Shown here: in pieces, positions 1 through 8,766 of the stretch
Numbering within the stretch: the stretch's first letter is position 1
Layout: each line of letters opens with the position of its first letter
DNA from: an uncultured bacterium
GTDB lineage: Bacteria > Patescibacteriota > Gracilibacteria > Absconditabacterales > Absconditicoccaceae
NCBI GenBank assembly: GCA_903943625.1
Contig: CAJAPL010000133.1
Coordinates: 1-12,133, forward strand
Length of the DNA: 12,133 nucleotides
Direction of reading: 5' to 3'
Program-made: the position numbers and the translations under genes
The notes under the pieces: model-generated
What the model was told of the DNA's origin: nothing
Seen by the model: only the letters and a program-made list of their open reading frames with translations
Database searches by the model: none

Positions 1-223
1 AATCAAGGTTGAACAACAAGCAGTTGAGAAAATCAAAGTTGAACAACAGGCAGTTGAGAAAATCAAAGTTGAACAACAAGCAGTTGAGAAAATCAAGGTT
101 GAACAACAAGCAGTTGAGAAAATCAAAGTTGAACAACAAGCAGTTGAGAAAATCAAGGTTGAACAACAAGCAGTTGAGAAAATCAAGGTTGAACAACAAG
201 CAGTTGAGAAAATCAAAGTTGAA
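1..223 (+). repeat. 30-bp in-frame tandem repeat, 7.4 visible copies
   Basis: The 30-base unit beginning aatcaa(a/g)gttgaacaaca repeats without indels, starting before the window and breaking off after position 223. Unit length is a multiple of three, so each copy adds ten residues, NQ(S/G)GTTSSGE. Copies differ almost only at the third codon (AGT Ser or GGT Gly); copy 2 also has GGC in place of AGC. Copies 3-4 and 5-6 form the same AGT/GGT pair, suggesting a recent 60-bp duplication. Two of the Gly codons per unit are TGA. Confidence 0.95.
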
Positions 224-1725
224 ATGTGGACACCTGAAATATCCAAACATGATGAAACTTAACCTGAAACAATCAAACTGGCTCAGAAACCACATGATGA
301 TTTACACAGGAATCTCAGGATCAGACACCCATTTGTAGTAATTCAGATTTTAATTTTATAAATCCTTTAAGTTGAAGTAAATTAAAATGAACTATAACTT
401 TTTCTCGGACATATATTTGAACAGATTGTTCTTGAAAAAATTTCGATATATATCTCCGAGACCACAACAGCCAGTGGATAAAGGTTTGAACTTCTTCATC
501 TCTAAATACTCGGTTCCAGTTCAATTCATCTCAATTATATTCGTGATTTTACAATATTTTATCAGATAGTTGAAATATTATATATACATGACAATATACT
601 TGATTAAATTCAAAACACTATACTGGTTACAAAATTAAATTTCTAGATCAAAATCAAAACATTGTTTACACTTGAAATGTTTTTACGATAGACAATCAGT
701 TGCCAGCAGTCACATGAGTGGCTATGGAATTCACATGAAACTATAATTTATGATATATTGGACTAAGCTGAACTATAAATATAAATTTCACTTCCACAGA
801 AGATCTCACTGGAGTCATAGTTAATATACTTTGAAGGGAGGCTTTATTTGTAAGTAGATCTTGATTAAACTACAAGTATTCTATTGTTCTCTCAAGTCAA
901 AACACATGAGATGCTGTTTATAGTAATATTTCTTTCGCTGATTTCGCAAATAATACCTGATCAAAATATCTTACATCGCAAGTAATTTTCGATAAAACAT
1001 CGCCGGCATTAAGTTACATCCTACTTACATGAACTTACACAGGATTCGACGTTTTATGGAGCTGAAAGGAATTAACCAAATATGAACTTACATATACATT
1101 ATCGTGAACTCAGACATGAATAACATTATCTAATTTGACTTACATGTACACTGGTTCAATAAACATTACTTGATTAAATCAAAACCAGATTTATAATTTT
1201 ATTTTTAAATTAATCGATCCTGTAAATAATGTGCTGGCCGTATGAGGTAAAATTTTCTTCACTACATGAGGGAAAGTATCTTTTACATCACGGAACATAA
1301 CTGGTTATGTAAATAGCGGTAATAACATGACGGGTAGCGTCTCCACTTGATCTACTTGAGGTATAGCTACAATATCAAACATAATAAAGCAAGAGATAGA
1401 TAAATTTAACTCATGTAAGGAGGATATAGAAATAACAGCCATTACTATCCAAATAAATGGTCAAGATATCAGTCTTAATATGCCAAATTTCGGAAGAAGT
1501 GATATAAGAAAAATAGTAAACTCGTTCGCAATAGTAGTAATGGATAAGTTAGAAAAATCTAATCTAACTAAAGATGAATTAGATGATATCATAGATAGAT
1601 TCGATGATTTCTTAATTATACTTAAACTCGTAAGAGATGACGAAAATCAGTGCAAACAAAATCTGTCTAACTACCACATTAGATTATTCCAGAAAACATT
1701 AAAGGAATATAACATTTCAATATAA
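1..1725 (+). CDS. Secreted repeat/Ig-like surface protein, 5' truncated (code 25)
   Basis: Frame 1 is open from the window edge to a TAA at 1723-1725 with no TAA or TAG (574 residues visible). It contains about 48 in-frame TGA codons against about 19 GGN, so it exists only if TGA is Gly. Order of parts: tandem decapeptides NQ(S/G)GTTSSGE (residues 1-74); a Gly/Thr/Asn/Gln-rich linker to about 106; a beta-rich stretch with C112 and C143; two modules about 100 residues apart opened by similar strands (TIDNQLPAVTG near 229-239, IFDKTSPALS near 329-338), the usual opening of bacterial Ig-like domains; a third Gly/Thr-rich beta region to about 460; then a charged, mostly helical C-terminal domain (about 460-574) with C472 and C551. 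Composition suggests an exported adhesin or fibre. The N-terminus, where a signal peptide would lie, is outside the window. No family is named with confidence. The last 110 residues lack TGA, so a standard-code caller would find only 1480-1725. Confidence 0.88.
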
Positions 1726-1783
1726 CAAAGACATCCTATCTTCTTTAGTTGGATATTAATCCTTGTGATTTTTTATAATCCTT

Positions 1784-2179
1784 CTATATACTCTCGATTA
1801 CCATTTCTCTTTCAGTCTCAGATTTTTTTATAATGTTTATTTCCAAATGCCCTTCTAGTCAGAGTCTTTCAATAAATTTTGGCCATTCAACAACTACATA
1901 ATCAAACTGATCAATCTGATCAAGGATCCCTTTCTCTACCAGGTCCTCATATTTTTCTATTCTATACATATCAATGTGTAATAGCTTGTTCTCATAAATA
2001 TTTATATAGGCATAGGTAGGGCTTTGTACAATGTCTGCATTAATTCCCAATCATTTAGCAAATCCTTTTGTTAGTAAAGTTTTACCAGCCCCTAAATCTC
2101 ACTTCAATAACAAAATCTTTGACTTCAGCGCCAATCATTCTCAAAAACTTAACATCTCCTCGGGTGATTTTATAAGCAT
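1784..2179 (-). CDS. tsaE: tRNA threonylcarbamoyladenosine biosynthesis ATPase TsaE
   Basis: 131 residues, ATG at 2179-2177, stop TAG at 1786-1784. TsaE is the small ATPase that works with TsaB and TsaD in making the t6A modification at position 37 of ANN-decoding tRNAs in the cytoplasm. The family motifs are all visible in order: N-terminal SPEEMLSFGEGLA (5-17), Walker A GDLGAGKT (27-34), the switch-like SPTY (53-56), HIDMYR (68-73) and EWPK (98-101). Several conserved Gly, including the first of the Walker A loop, are TGA, so only a fragment (residues 44-106) is visible under the standard code. The upstream ATG is chosen because the SxEE motif lies just after it; an ATG at 2155 would remove that motif. 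It is divergent from the exonuclease gene and convergent with the repeat protein (58 bp between stops). Confidence 0.95.
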
Positions 2180-2222
2180 ACTTCTGAAGAATTAATATAA
2201 AAACCGATAACAATCTTTAATC

Positions 2223-2271
2223 TTGAATCTTTTACTTTAAATCTTATAAGCAAAACACCATACACATTCAA
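2223..2271. promoter_or_regulatory. Divergent promoter pair with a shared palindromic -10 core
   Basis: In the 113-bp gap between tsaE and the exonuclease, CTTATAAG (2243-2250) is its own reverse complement and could give a -10 (TATAAG) to both strands. Leftward, TTGAAT (2271-2266) lies 17 bp from TATAAG (2248-2243). Rightward, TTGAAT (2223-2228) lies 16 bp from TATAAG (2245-2250). Both fit sigma-70-like spacing, giving leaders of roughly 35-60 nt. This is pattern matching in AT-rich DNA; it is not proof of transcription. Confidence 0.4.
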
Positions 2272-2292
2272 TATTTAATTTTAAATAAAAAA

Positions 2293-3180
2293 ATGAAGCT
2301 TCTTATAATAGATTGATCGTGATTCCTTTATAGAGCCTATTATGCTTTCCCTCAATTAACCGACAAAGATGGACACAATATAAACGTTGTTTACTGATTT
2401 TTTCGTATGTTATTAAAGATATTCCACGAGGATCCAGATTATCTAGTAATTTGCTGGGACTCGCCAGTAAAAACGCTAAGACATGAAGCCTATGAAGAAT
2501 ACAAAGCCAACCGTAAAAAAATGGACGATGACTTCAAAAACCAGATACCACTGACACAATCGATAGTAAGCCAACTTTCTATACCAAACTTAATGGTTAA
2601 TTGATATGAAGCTGATGATATCATAGCGACATTAGCCAATAATTTCAAAAGCGACCCTAACCTAGTAATAGATATATATTCTTCAGACAAAGACCTCAAA
2701 CAACTCTTGGGTAGCAATGTTTTCTGTGTGGACCCCATGAAATGAATCAGAACGGATACAAAATCATTCTTACAAGAGTTCACATTCCAGCCTCAATACA
2801 TCCTTGACTACTTAGCTTTAACTGGAGATAGTGCCGATAATATAAAATGAGTTTGATGAATTTGACCCAAAAAGGCACTTGATCTTATAAAAAAATATCA
2901 AACAATAGATAATATTTATGAGCATATAGATGAAATCTCTTGAGATATAAAAGATAAACTGATTGCTTCCAAACAAGAGGCTTATCATAGTAGAGGATTA
3001 ATAGAATTACACGATATCCAGGATATAAAAGCAAAACCAATTTCAGATTTTAAATTATTCTTGGATTTTGAAAGGTACAAAAACACGCTTGTTAATGAAT
3101 ACAATTTTTCTTCTTTTGATAAACAACTGGATGATCTAAAAAAGAAACTATGTACCCCCACACAAAATTCGTTGTTTTAA
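2293..3180 (+). CDS. Stand-alone 5'-3' exonuclease (PolA N-terminal/FEN-like)
   Basis: 295 residues, ATG 2293 to TAA 3180. This is the size and content of the 5' nuclease domain of DNA polymerase I without the polymerase, a metal-dependent flap nuclease that would remove RNA primers or act in excision repair. Visible motifs: LLIIDGSGFLYRAYYAFP (3-20, D7), ICWD (53-56, D56), the arch segment YEEYKANRKKM (67-77), GYEADD (104-109), SSDKDLKQL (130-138), and the helix-3turn-helix with metal ligands GDSADNIKGVGGIGPKKA (178-195, D179 and D182). All expected acidic ligands are present. In the turn, the usual PGVPGIG is KGVGGIG. Gly8, Gly10, Gly104 and several H3TH Gly are TGA. The last 60 residues are a charged tail with no recognised domain. 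No polymerase or 3' exonuclease domain follows; the stop is followed by a convergent gene. Confidence 0.94.
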
Positions 3181-3209
3181 AAAAAGCCCACAAAGCTAGG
3201 CAGCCTTGT
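3181..3209 (-). terminator. Probable terminator for the leftward membrane protein gene
   Basis: Between the convergent stops (3180 and 3235) lies an imperfect hairpin: ACAA-A-GCT (3190-3197), loop AGGC, AGC-C-TTGT (3202-3209), seven pairs with one A/C mismatch. Read leftward, the stem is followed by GGGC and a run of seven T, as in an intrinsic terminator. Read rightward, the following T run is poor (CTCTTT), so it would serve mainly the minus-strand gene. Confidence 0.4.
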
Positions 3210-3234
3210 AGACTCTTTATGGTTAGATTTATTA

Positions 3235-6200
3235 TTAATCGGCTAGTTGGAATACTATAAGCTGACTTCATCATCATAGGCTCTGTCACAAAAGATTATT
3301 TATTATCTGTCAGTATTGTTCTTGATTGCCAGCTTGTAATATATTATAAAGTCACAAATATTGCCCTAAAACGCTTCTTTCGTCTTGTGTCAATTCCTTT
3401 ATCTTAGTCTGCATTTCTTCAGGGGTACCTTGTTTTTCTATATAAGCTTGAGCCACTGGTAGTATCTTAATTTCATCAATATTTTTTCACATAATATCCG
3501 AAATATCTCATATAGCTTCTCAGTTTATCACTCTTTGAGAAAAGGTATCTGCTATAAACTGTATCAGTTGATTGGCATCAGGGAAGAATCTGGCAACTGC
3601 TAATTTGGTTCTCAAGAATATCATTTGATCCGCAGTCATCTCGCCGAAAGTTTGCTTAATGGCACTATCATCTAGGGTATAAGCATATTTTGCTCATATA
3701 TTATTTGTTGTATATAATTTCATATAACCATCCTGGACCATCTTTGTCATCATACTAAGTGCTCAATGATCCTGTATGGTACCATCAACAGGATTCCTTT
3801 TTGCGAAAAACCTGTTGAACAAAGATTCATTTCATTCTCACATTACGACTGTTCATATGTTTGGATCTATAACAAAATATTTAATCTCATCCTGCTTTAG
3901 TCTTTGGTATGATTTGCATATATCACCATCAGAAGTTTTCCCCCAGAATCGATCTAGCATTCAATCCAATTTTAAGTTATGCTGATTTTTTAAGAAATAC
4001 TGAATGTAAGTTCATGCTATCAGAACTCAATCACTATTTGGTCTATTCTCTACAAGATCAATAAATTTGTTATAATGAGGAAATTGTAAATCAAAAACAT
4101 CTTTCCATCAATATCAGTACTTCAAAACTTCACTTCATTGTAGTCATTCATTAAATTCATATACTTTACCTACATTCATTCTATACCACAAAAACGGTCA
4201 TCATGCTCACTGTGAAGATATCCTTATAAAGTTAAACAAAAATTGAACAAATACCCACAATCAAAGCATCACTATAACAACCCATAAAATATTCCTCTCT
4301 CATTCGTTTTTGGAGTATTCAAATAATCTTCTTATAAATATAGCAAACACCATAGTGCTCCACATTATAAGTCATATTCCATACCAAACTATTCATCCTC
4401 ATATTAGCCACCATATTCATCGTCAAATAATAGCTATGGCAGACAGACTAATTAAATTCTTTTCATTTTTTATAAATCAATATATTAGAGCGAGTATTAT
4501 AGATATAAACATTATCATCCGCACGAATCATATATCGGTATAATAACTACTTAAATTCTGAAGCGACCAGTTGTAGACCACATTAAATGGAGTAAGATAT
4601 CTATAGGGGATATTTATTTTGCCAAATTCTGCTTTAACGCTATGATTTTGATAATATTGTCTCAAAGAAACTATATAGTCCCTAAATTCTTGGGGGTTAT
4701 ATGATGATCATTCTTTATATCATTTATCTGCGAACGCTTTCAGCGCTCAACTCAAAATATCATAAGCTTTTCAATTTTTATCCAATTTTTCAAATACCTG
4801 TTTTAAATATTTTACATCAAAACTATCTACCGCATATTTATTATTACACAATATCTTAGCATCAGTATTTAGTCCATAACACTTATTGTTGCTAGGGTAT
4901 ATTAGTCTGAGTATACCGTATCATAAGTTTAGTCATCCTCCTTTTTTGATTTCTTTTCGCCCATATCATACATATCTTCATACATCTTCATTTCAGCCGA
5001 TGGCTTTTCTAAGGTTTTTTTCCAGATCGTTTTCAGTGAAATTTTGGATCTTGCAACTTTCCACAGATATGGCAGTGCCTTTTGTCGGCATAATCACGGC
5101 TCAACTTATAGCGTTTAAATCAATATTATTTTGCCCTTCTAATGTTTTAATGTCTTGAGTAACTGCTAACAATTTTTGTCCGTCTCATCATTTAGCATCT
5201 ACAACGTCTGATTTCTTATTATCTTGATTATATCACATCAATAGTCCCTTGGCAAAATTTCAAGCCCCCAAGTCTCAATTTAAAACTTGTTTATAAATCA
5301 GTGTGGGTCATTTGAGCAGCAAAAGGCTAACTCAAAACGATAGTATCCATAAAATTATAGTTTTTATATATATTTTTTTATCTTTAAATCACTTTTTTAA
5401 TCACAATATTATTATTCAAACTATAAATATGATAAATCATATTAAGACCAATTCTTTGCCAAGTCATACATTTATGAAATCTGGAGCATTCCCAATCTGC
5501 AAAACTCACATTATTCACATTACTGATATTCAAGCTCATGCCGCCATAATCCAATTGAGCCAAAGTCATACTAACAATAAGCCAAATAATGCTATATCAA
5601 GGAAAGCTGTTGGTTTTGACATACTAGCAACTGTAAATAATAATCAAGACATTATGACATATTTTGAGTTGTTTGATCCTATTTCCAATCACTTTTCTTT
5701 GTTGTCTTTTATATGGTTTATGAATATTATTCATGAAAGAATTGCTAATATAGTCATCGCCATTACTCATAAATCAGTTTTATTATCTACAAAGACTAGA
5801 AATGCTCCCATCCCACTAGTCAGCCATAGCAACATCCAAACCCATCAAGAATAGAAAGAAATATTCCTAATTAAACTTCAATCTTTTAATGTCTCTAGCT
5901 TTTTTTCAAAAAAGTTTAATATCTCTTTTACAACACCAAGAGAAAATAGTAATACAAATATTCAACTCAAAAAATTCATAGATACGGCTATATTGTCTGC
6001 GGATAACCAAAACCATCATTTAATAGGTTGTATAAGGCTAAACCAAAATGTTATAAATGCATGCCAAAGCATAGGGGCCGAACTAGCAGCTCATAAGTTG
6101 CCTCGGATTACTCAAAAACTTTCAGCTAATACCTTTGGTTCATACATATAAGCATGATTTGCATCCCAAGCAGTAGAGTACGGTATAAAAGACAATTCAA

Positions 6201-6888
6201 ATCAATAATAATAATAAATTATAGATATAACCAAAAGAATTAATCATATCCATTTCCACCGGTTGTTTTTTAATTCATAGGATTTAAATTCTTGAATAGC
6301 TTCAGAAATAATATTTTTATAATGAATGAGACCTTTTTTTTCTTTATATATCATAAATCATCGTCACACAAAGATGATTCGAGTAAGTATAGGATACAAT
6401 ATACTTAAAGATGCTAGGGTATATACCAATAGTAGCATTATTCATAAACCAATACCGAAACTTAATAACATTTCTTGTCGTCTCGTTTCTTTAAATTTTA
6501 TTGTCTTATTTGAAATCCGGTTTCCCAAAGACAAAGTCCCAACAACGAAATAAGCCCCCAGAGCAAATACTATTAAAGTGTTTATTAATAGAATAATAAA
6601 TCATCATCATAATATAGTATCTTTAACCATTACATGAATTATTCAAAACAACAATAATCAAACAACCAAATAAATAATAAATTTTTTCAAAGAGAATATC
6701 CTTGCTTTATATAAATAGTAAATGGGGATTAAGCTAGACACTATCGCTCCAAAAAATATCTTTCGATTGTCTCGAGAATTTAGCATAGTAGAGTAGTAGG
6801 TGTGGTTTACTCGATACTCATTAAAAATTCATACTCAGAAAAAAACCAAAATAAGGGCGATTATGCCAAGGAATATCTTTTGTTTCAT
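3235..6888 (-). CDS. Giant polytopic membrane protein, probable GT-C-type glycosyltransferase
   Basis: 1217 residues, ATG 6888-6886, TAA 3237-3235 followed in frame by two more TAA. The frame is continuous through dozens of TGA glycines. An N-terminal block of many hydrophobic helices (about 1-535) is broken by a short loop holding YSTAWDANHAYMYEPKVLAE (237-256). A W-D in the first large extracytoplasmic loop, before a helix bundle, recalls the acidic-loop layout of lipid-phosphosugar transferases of the GT-C fold. A large hydrophilic domain (about 536-775) follows, then three or four more helices (about 785-885), then a soluble C-terminal domain (about 895-1217) including DEIKYFVIDPNI, similar in style to the extracytoplasmic C-terminal domains of oligosaccharyl- and mannosyl-transferases. 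No WWDYG motif was found. The family assignment is an inference from topology; an unrelated transporter or flippase is possible. Cytosolic loops such as NSRDNRK and KETRRQEM hold CGA arginines. It is divergent from the cytidylyltransferase gene. Confidence 0.72.
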
Positions 6889-7068
6889 ATTATGAAAGAA
6901 TATATAAAATTATCACTAAACCTAATAATATGATAGTATTTTTCAAGTTCTATTTAATAAATTTTACGTTAGTGCTCTATAATTCAAAATAAATGTTGAA
7001 TATGGTCTAGATAAAAATATCGTGAAATGCTAAATATGATTCTATGTTTTTAAAATTATACTATAAAT
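6889..7068. other. AT-rich divergent intergenic region
   Basis: These 180 bases separate two divergently transcribed genes and must hold both promoters. TTGAAT occurs on the plus strand at 6996-7001 and on the minus strand at 6987-6982, but neither has a convincing -10 at 16-18 bp. No coding frame, RNA gene or strong hairpin was recognised. Confidence 0.6.
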
Positions 7069-7518
7069 ATGAAAACAATAGTAATTACTTCTGGGTATTT
7101 TAATCCTCTTCATCCATGACATATTGAATGCTTCAATCTTTGTAGGGGTTTGTGAGATGAACTTCGAGTGATAGTAAACAACGATGATCAGGTTAAAGCA
7201 AAAACATGAGAAATAGTGGTTTTTCAAGATGAACAATTTAGAATCAAAGTCATTTCTGCCTTGAGATCCGTAGACTGCGTAATGTTATCTATCGATCCTG
7301 TGGATAGCACTATTTCAGTATGTGAAAGCATCAAAAAAATAGCAAATCTTATCAGACAAAAGTATGGGACAGAAACAAAAATTATTTTTGGCAAAGGTGG
7401 AGATAGGTTTACAAGCAACATCCCCGAGGTCCAGGTATGCAAGGATTGTAACATAGAAATTAAAGATTGACTTGGGGCAAAAATACACAATAGTAGTGAT
7501 TATAGGATTAAGGCTTAA
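7069..7518 (+). CDS. Cytidylyltransferase-like nucleotidyltransferase (HxGH family)
   Basis: 149 residues, ATG 7069 to TAA 7518. The start MKTIVITSGYFNPLHPGH (1-18) carries the HxGH signature (H15, H18) of the nucleotidyltransferase alpha/beta phosphodiesterase superfamily. It is followed by GDELRVIVNNDDQVKAKTGE, which aligns in style with the GDxLxVxVNSDxxVxxxKG segment, then KGGDR (109-113) and GAKIHNSSDYRI near the C-terminus, the counterpart of the GxKxSSSxLI motif. This set is typical of the sugar- and polyol-phosphate transferases: the adenylyltransferase domain of HldE and the TagD-type glycerol-3-phosphate cytidylyltransferases. The enzyme would join a sugar or polyol phosphate to a nucleotide with loss of pyrophosphate. 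The exact substrate cannot be read from the sequence. Length matches a single catalytic domain. Its place between two putative glycosyltransferase genes fits precursor activation for an envelope glycan. Confidence 0.85.
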
Positions 7519-7587
7519 TTATAGTATATTGCGAGACGCAGTTGAGTATTTGGCCATATTAAAAACCTTCTATAATATCACAAAAAA

Positions 7588-7614
7588 CTTGATTTTAATT
7601 TCTTATTATATAAT
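7588..7614 (+). promoter_or_regulatory. Possible promoter of the four-gene operon
   Basis: A perfect -10 consensus TATAAT (7609-7614) ends 31 bp before the ATG at 7646. The best -35-like match upstream is CTTGAT (7588-7593), 15 bp away and therefore short. A second TATAAT at 7571-7576 has no good -35. A promoter here would make the downstream four genes a unit separate from the cytidylyltransferase. No clear Shine-Dalgarno precedes the gene. Confidence 0.35.
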
Positions 7615-7645
7615 CATTGACTAATTTTATGTGTTTATCAAAATT

Positions 7646-8695
7646 ATGAAAAAAATAATTCTGGTTTTAATGTGATTATTTTATTTTATTTGATGGGGAT
7701 CCGCATATCAACAACAGTGATTTGACAATTACAACGAATCAAATTGATCACTAAATTTTCAATGCTCAAATCAATGTTTCCTTTTGGTTTGACCGGTTTC
7801 TCAAAACGATTTTGTGAGCATAAACTGAAACTTGCAATGAAATTGAAACTTATGATACTGATTTTTAGTATGAGAACAGATTTACTTATGAGAGACATTG
7901 CAGATTAATGGATGACCAGATATAAATCAAAAATTTGTGTTATCAAATTCTCCAGCTTATGCACAAATACCTTGAGATGCTCAATTGGCATTGATGTTCC
8001 AATGAAATTTCGTCTGAAATCAGATTGTAATTAATTGATGAATGATGTGAATTTTTGATAATTTTATAAATTGATTTAATCAGGCTCTAGAATATAAGTC
8101 ATATAATCCAAGGACAATAAATTTTCTTGAGTGACCGATTCGGAACTGAAAATATATAAACCAATCTTTCCTACCAATAATAGCAATTCTCATTTGATTG
8201 GCATTTTTGTCGTATATATTTTCTTCCAAAAGAGACAATAAGAAGAAATCAATTTATTTCTGAATATTAGTTCTCGCCTTTTTCTGGGTATTATTTGATT
8301 TTTTCTCAACGGTTAATCAAATAAAGATTTACAAAGACGTTACAGACGTTCCCAATATAATGGAAAATTGAAGAGTGGGGAAAGATTCAGATTTTTATCA
8401 ATTCTTGACATTTATAAAAACACAAGTACCATCTAAAGTTAAATGATTTTTCATCGCCCCCTATCCTTTCAATTTTGAATGAAAGTATCATATTTATCCA
8501 GACGTAAAATTTTGACCTATAACTGGAGTACAATATCTTTTTGTATACAACCCCTATTGAGCAAATGCTCCTTTCGATTTCAAAGACCCGATATATTCTA
8601 GCTGAGTTCTATTCCGAGATAATTCGTTATTCCCAGTCCAAAAAGAAATCCAACGAAAACCTTATGCAAAAATTTATAGATTATTACCAAAATAA
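7646..8695 (+). CDS. Exported membrane protein with two TM segments, unknown function
   Basis: 349 residues, ATG 7646 to TAA 8695. The N-terminus MKKIILVLMGLFYFIGWGSA reads as a signal peptide ending near residue 20. Residues about 21-172 form a Gly/Asn/Gln-rich, beta-looking extracytoplasmic domain with one Cys pair (C37, C41). Two hydrophobic helices (about 174-192 and 203-222) flank a short basic loop SSKRDNKKKS, which places the loop inside the cell by the positive-inside rule. The C-terminal 125 residues, again outside, contain FFIAPYPFNFEGKYHIYPD and end in a basic tail. Glycines in the first domain are overwhelmingly TGA. No family is recognised. C-terminal extracytoplasmic domains of similar flavour occur in membrane glycosyltransferases, so it may be an accessory subunit of the GT-C-like protein encoded 71 bp downstream, but this is inference from adjacency only. 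Confidence 0.82.
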
Positions 8696-8766
8696 TCCCA
8701 AAACATAACAAGCTATAAAAACAATATGTGTTTTTTAATCAGAATTTATATTTTGAATAAATAAAA

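Noticed and set aside
1..223. CRISPR array
   Set aside because: The 30-bp units abut directly with no spacers and are in frame within a gene.
9..338. 109-residue Lys/Leu/Asn repeat ORF in frame 3
   Set aside because: It is an alternative reading of the tandem repeat and stops where frame 1 continues as a full-length Gly/Ser/Thr protein under code 25.
1480..1725. Separate small 81-residue gene
   Set aside because: Frame 1 is open far upstream with TGA as Gly, and no promoter or ribosome binding site marks 1480; it is the C-terminal domain of the larger protein.
1726..1783. Bidirectional terminator between the repeat protein and tsaE
   Set aside because: Only a 4-bp GGAT/ATCC stem with a T-rich flank is present, too weak to call.
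2490..2783. 97-residue minus-strand ORF
   Set aside because: It is antisense to the catalytic motifs of the exonuclease.
5303..5854. 183-residue plus-strand ORF
   Set aside because: It lies wholly opposite the continuous minus-strand membrane protein; its His/Ile/Asn-rich translation is the shadow of hydrophobic codons.
6361..7200. CGA/CGG reassigned to Trp, as reported for some Absconditabacteria
   Set aside because: CGA falls in basic cytosolic loops (NSRDNRK, KETRRQEM), and CGG in the PKRE segment of the radical SAM gene where Arg is usual. Trp is freely written TGG nearby, so Arg fits better.
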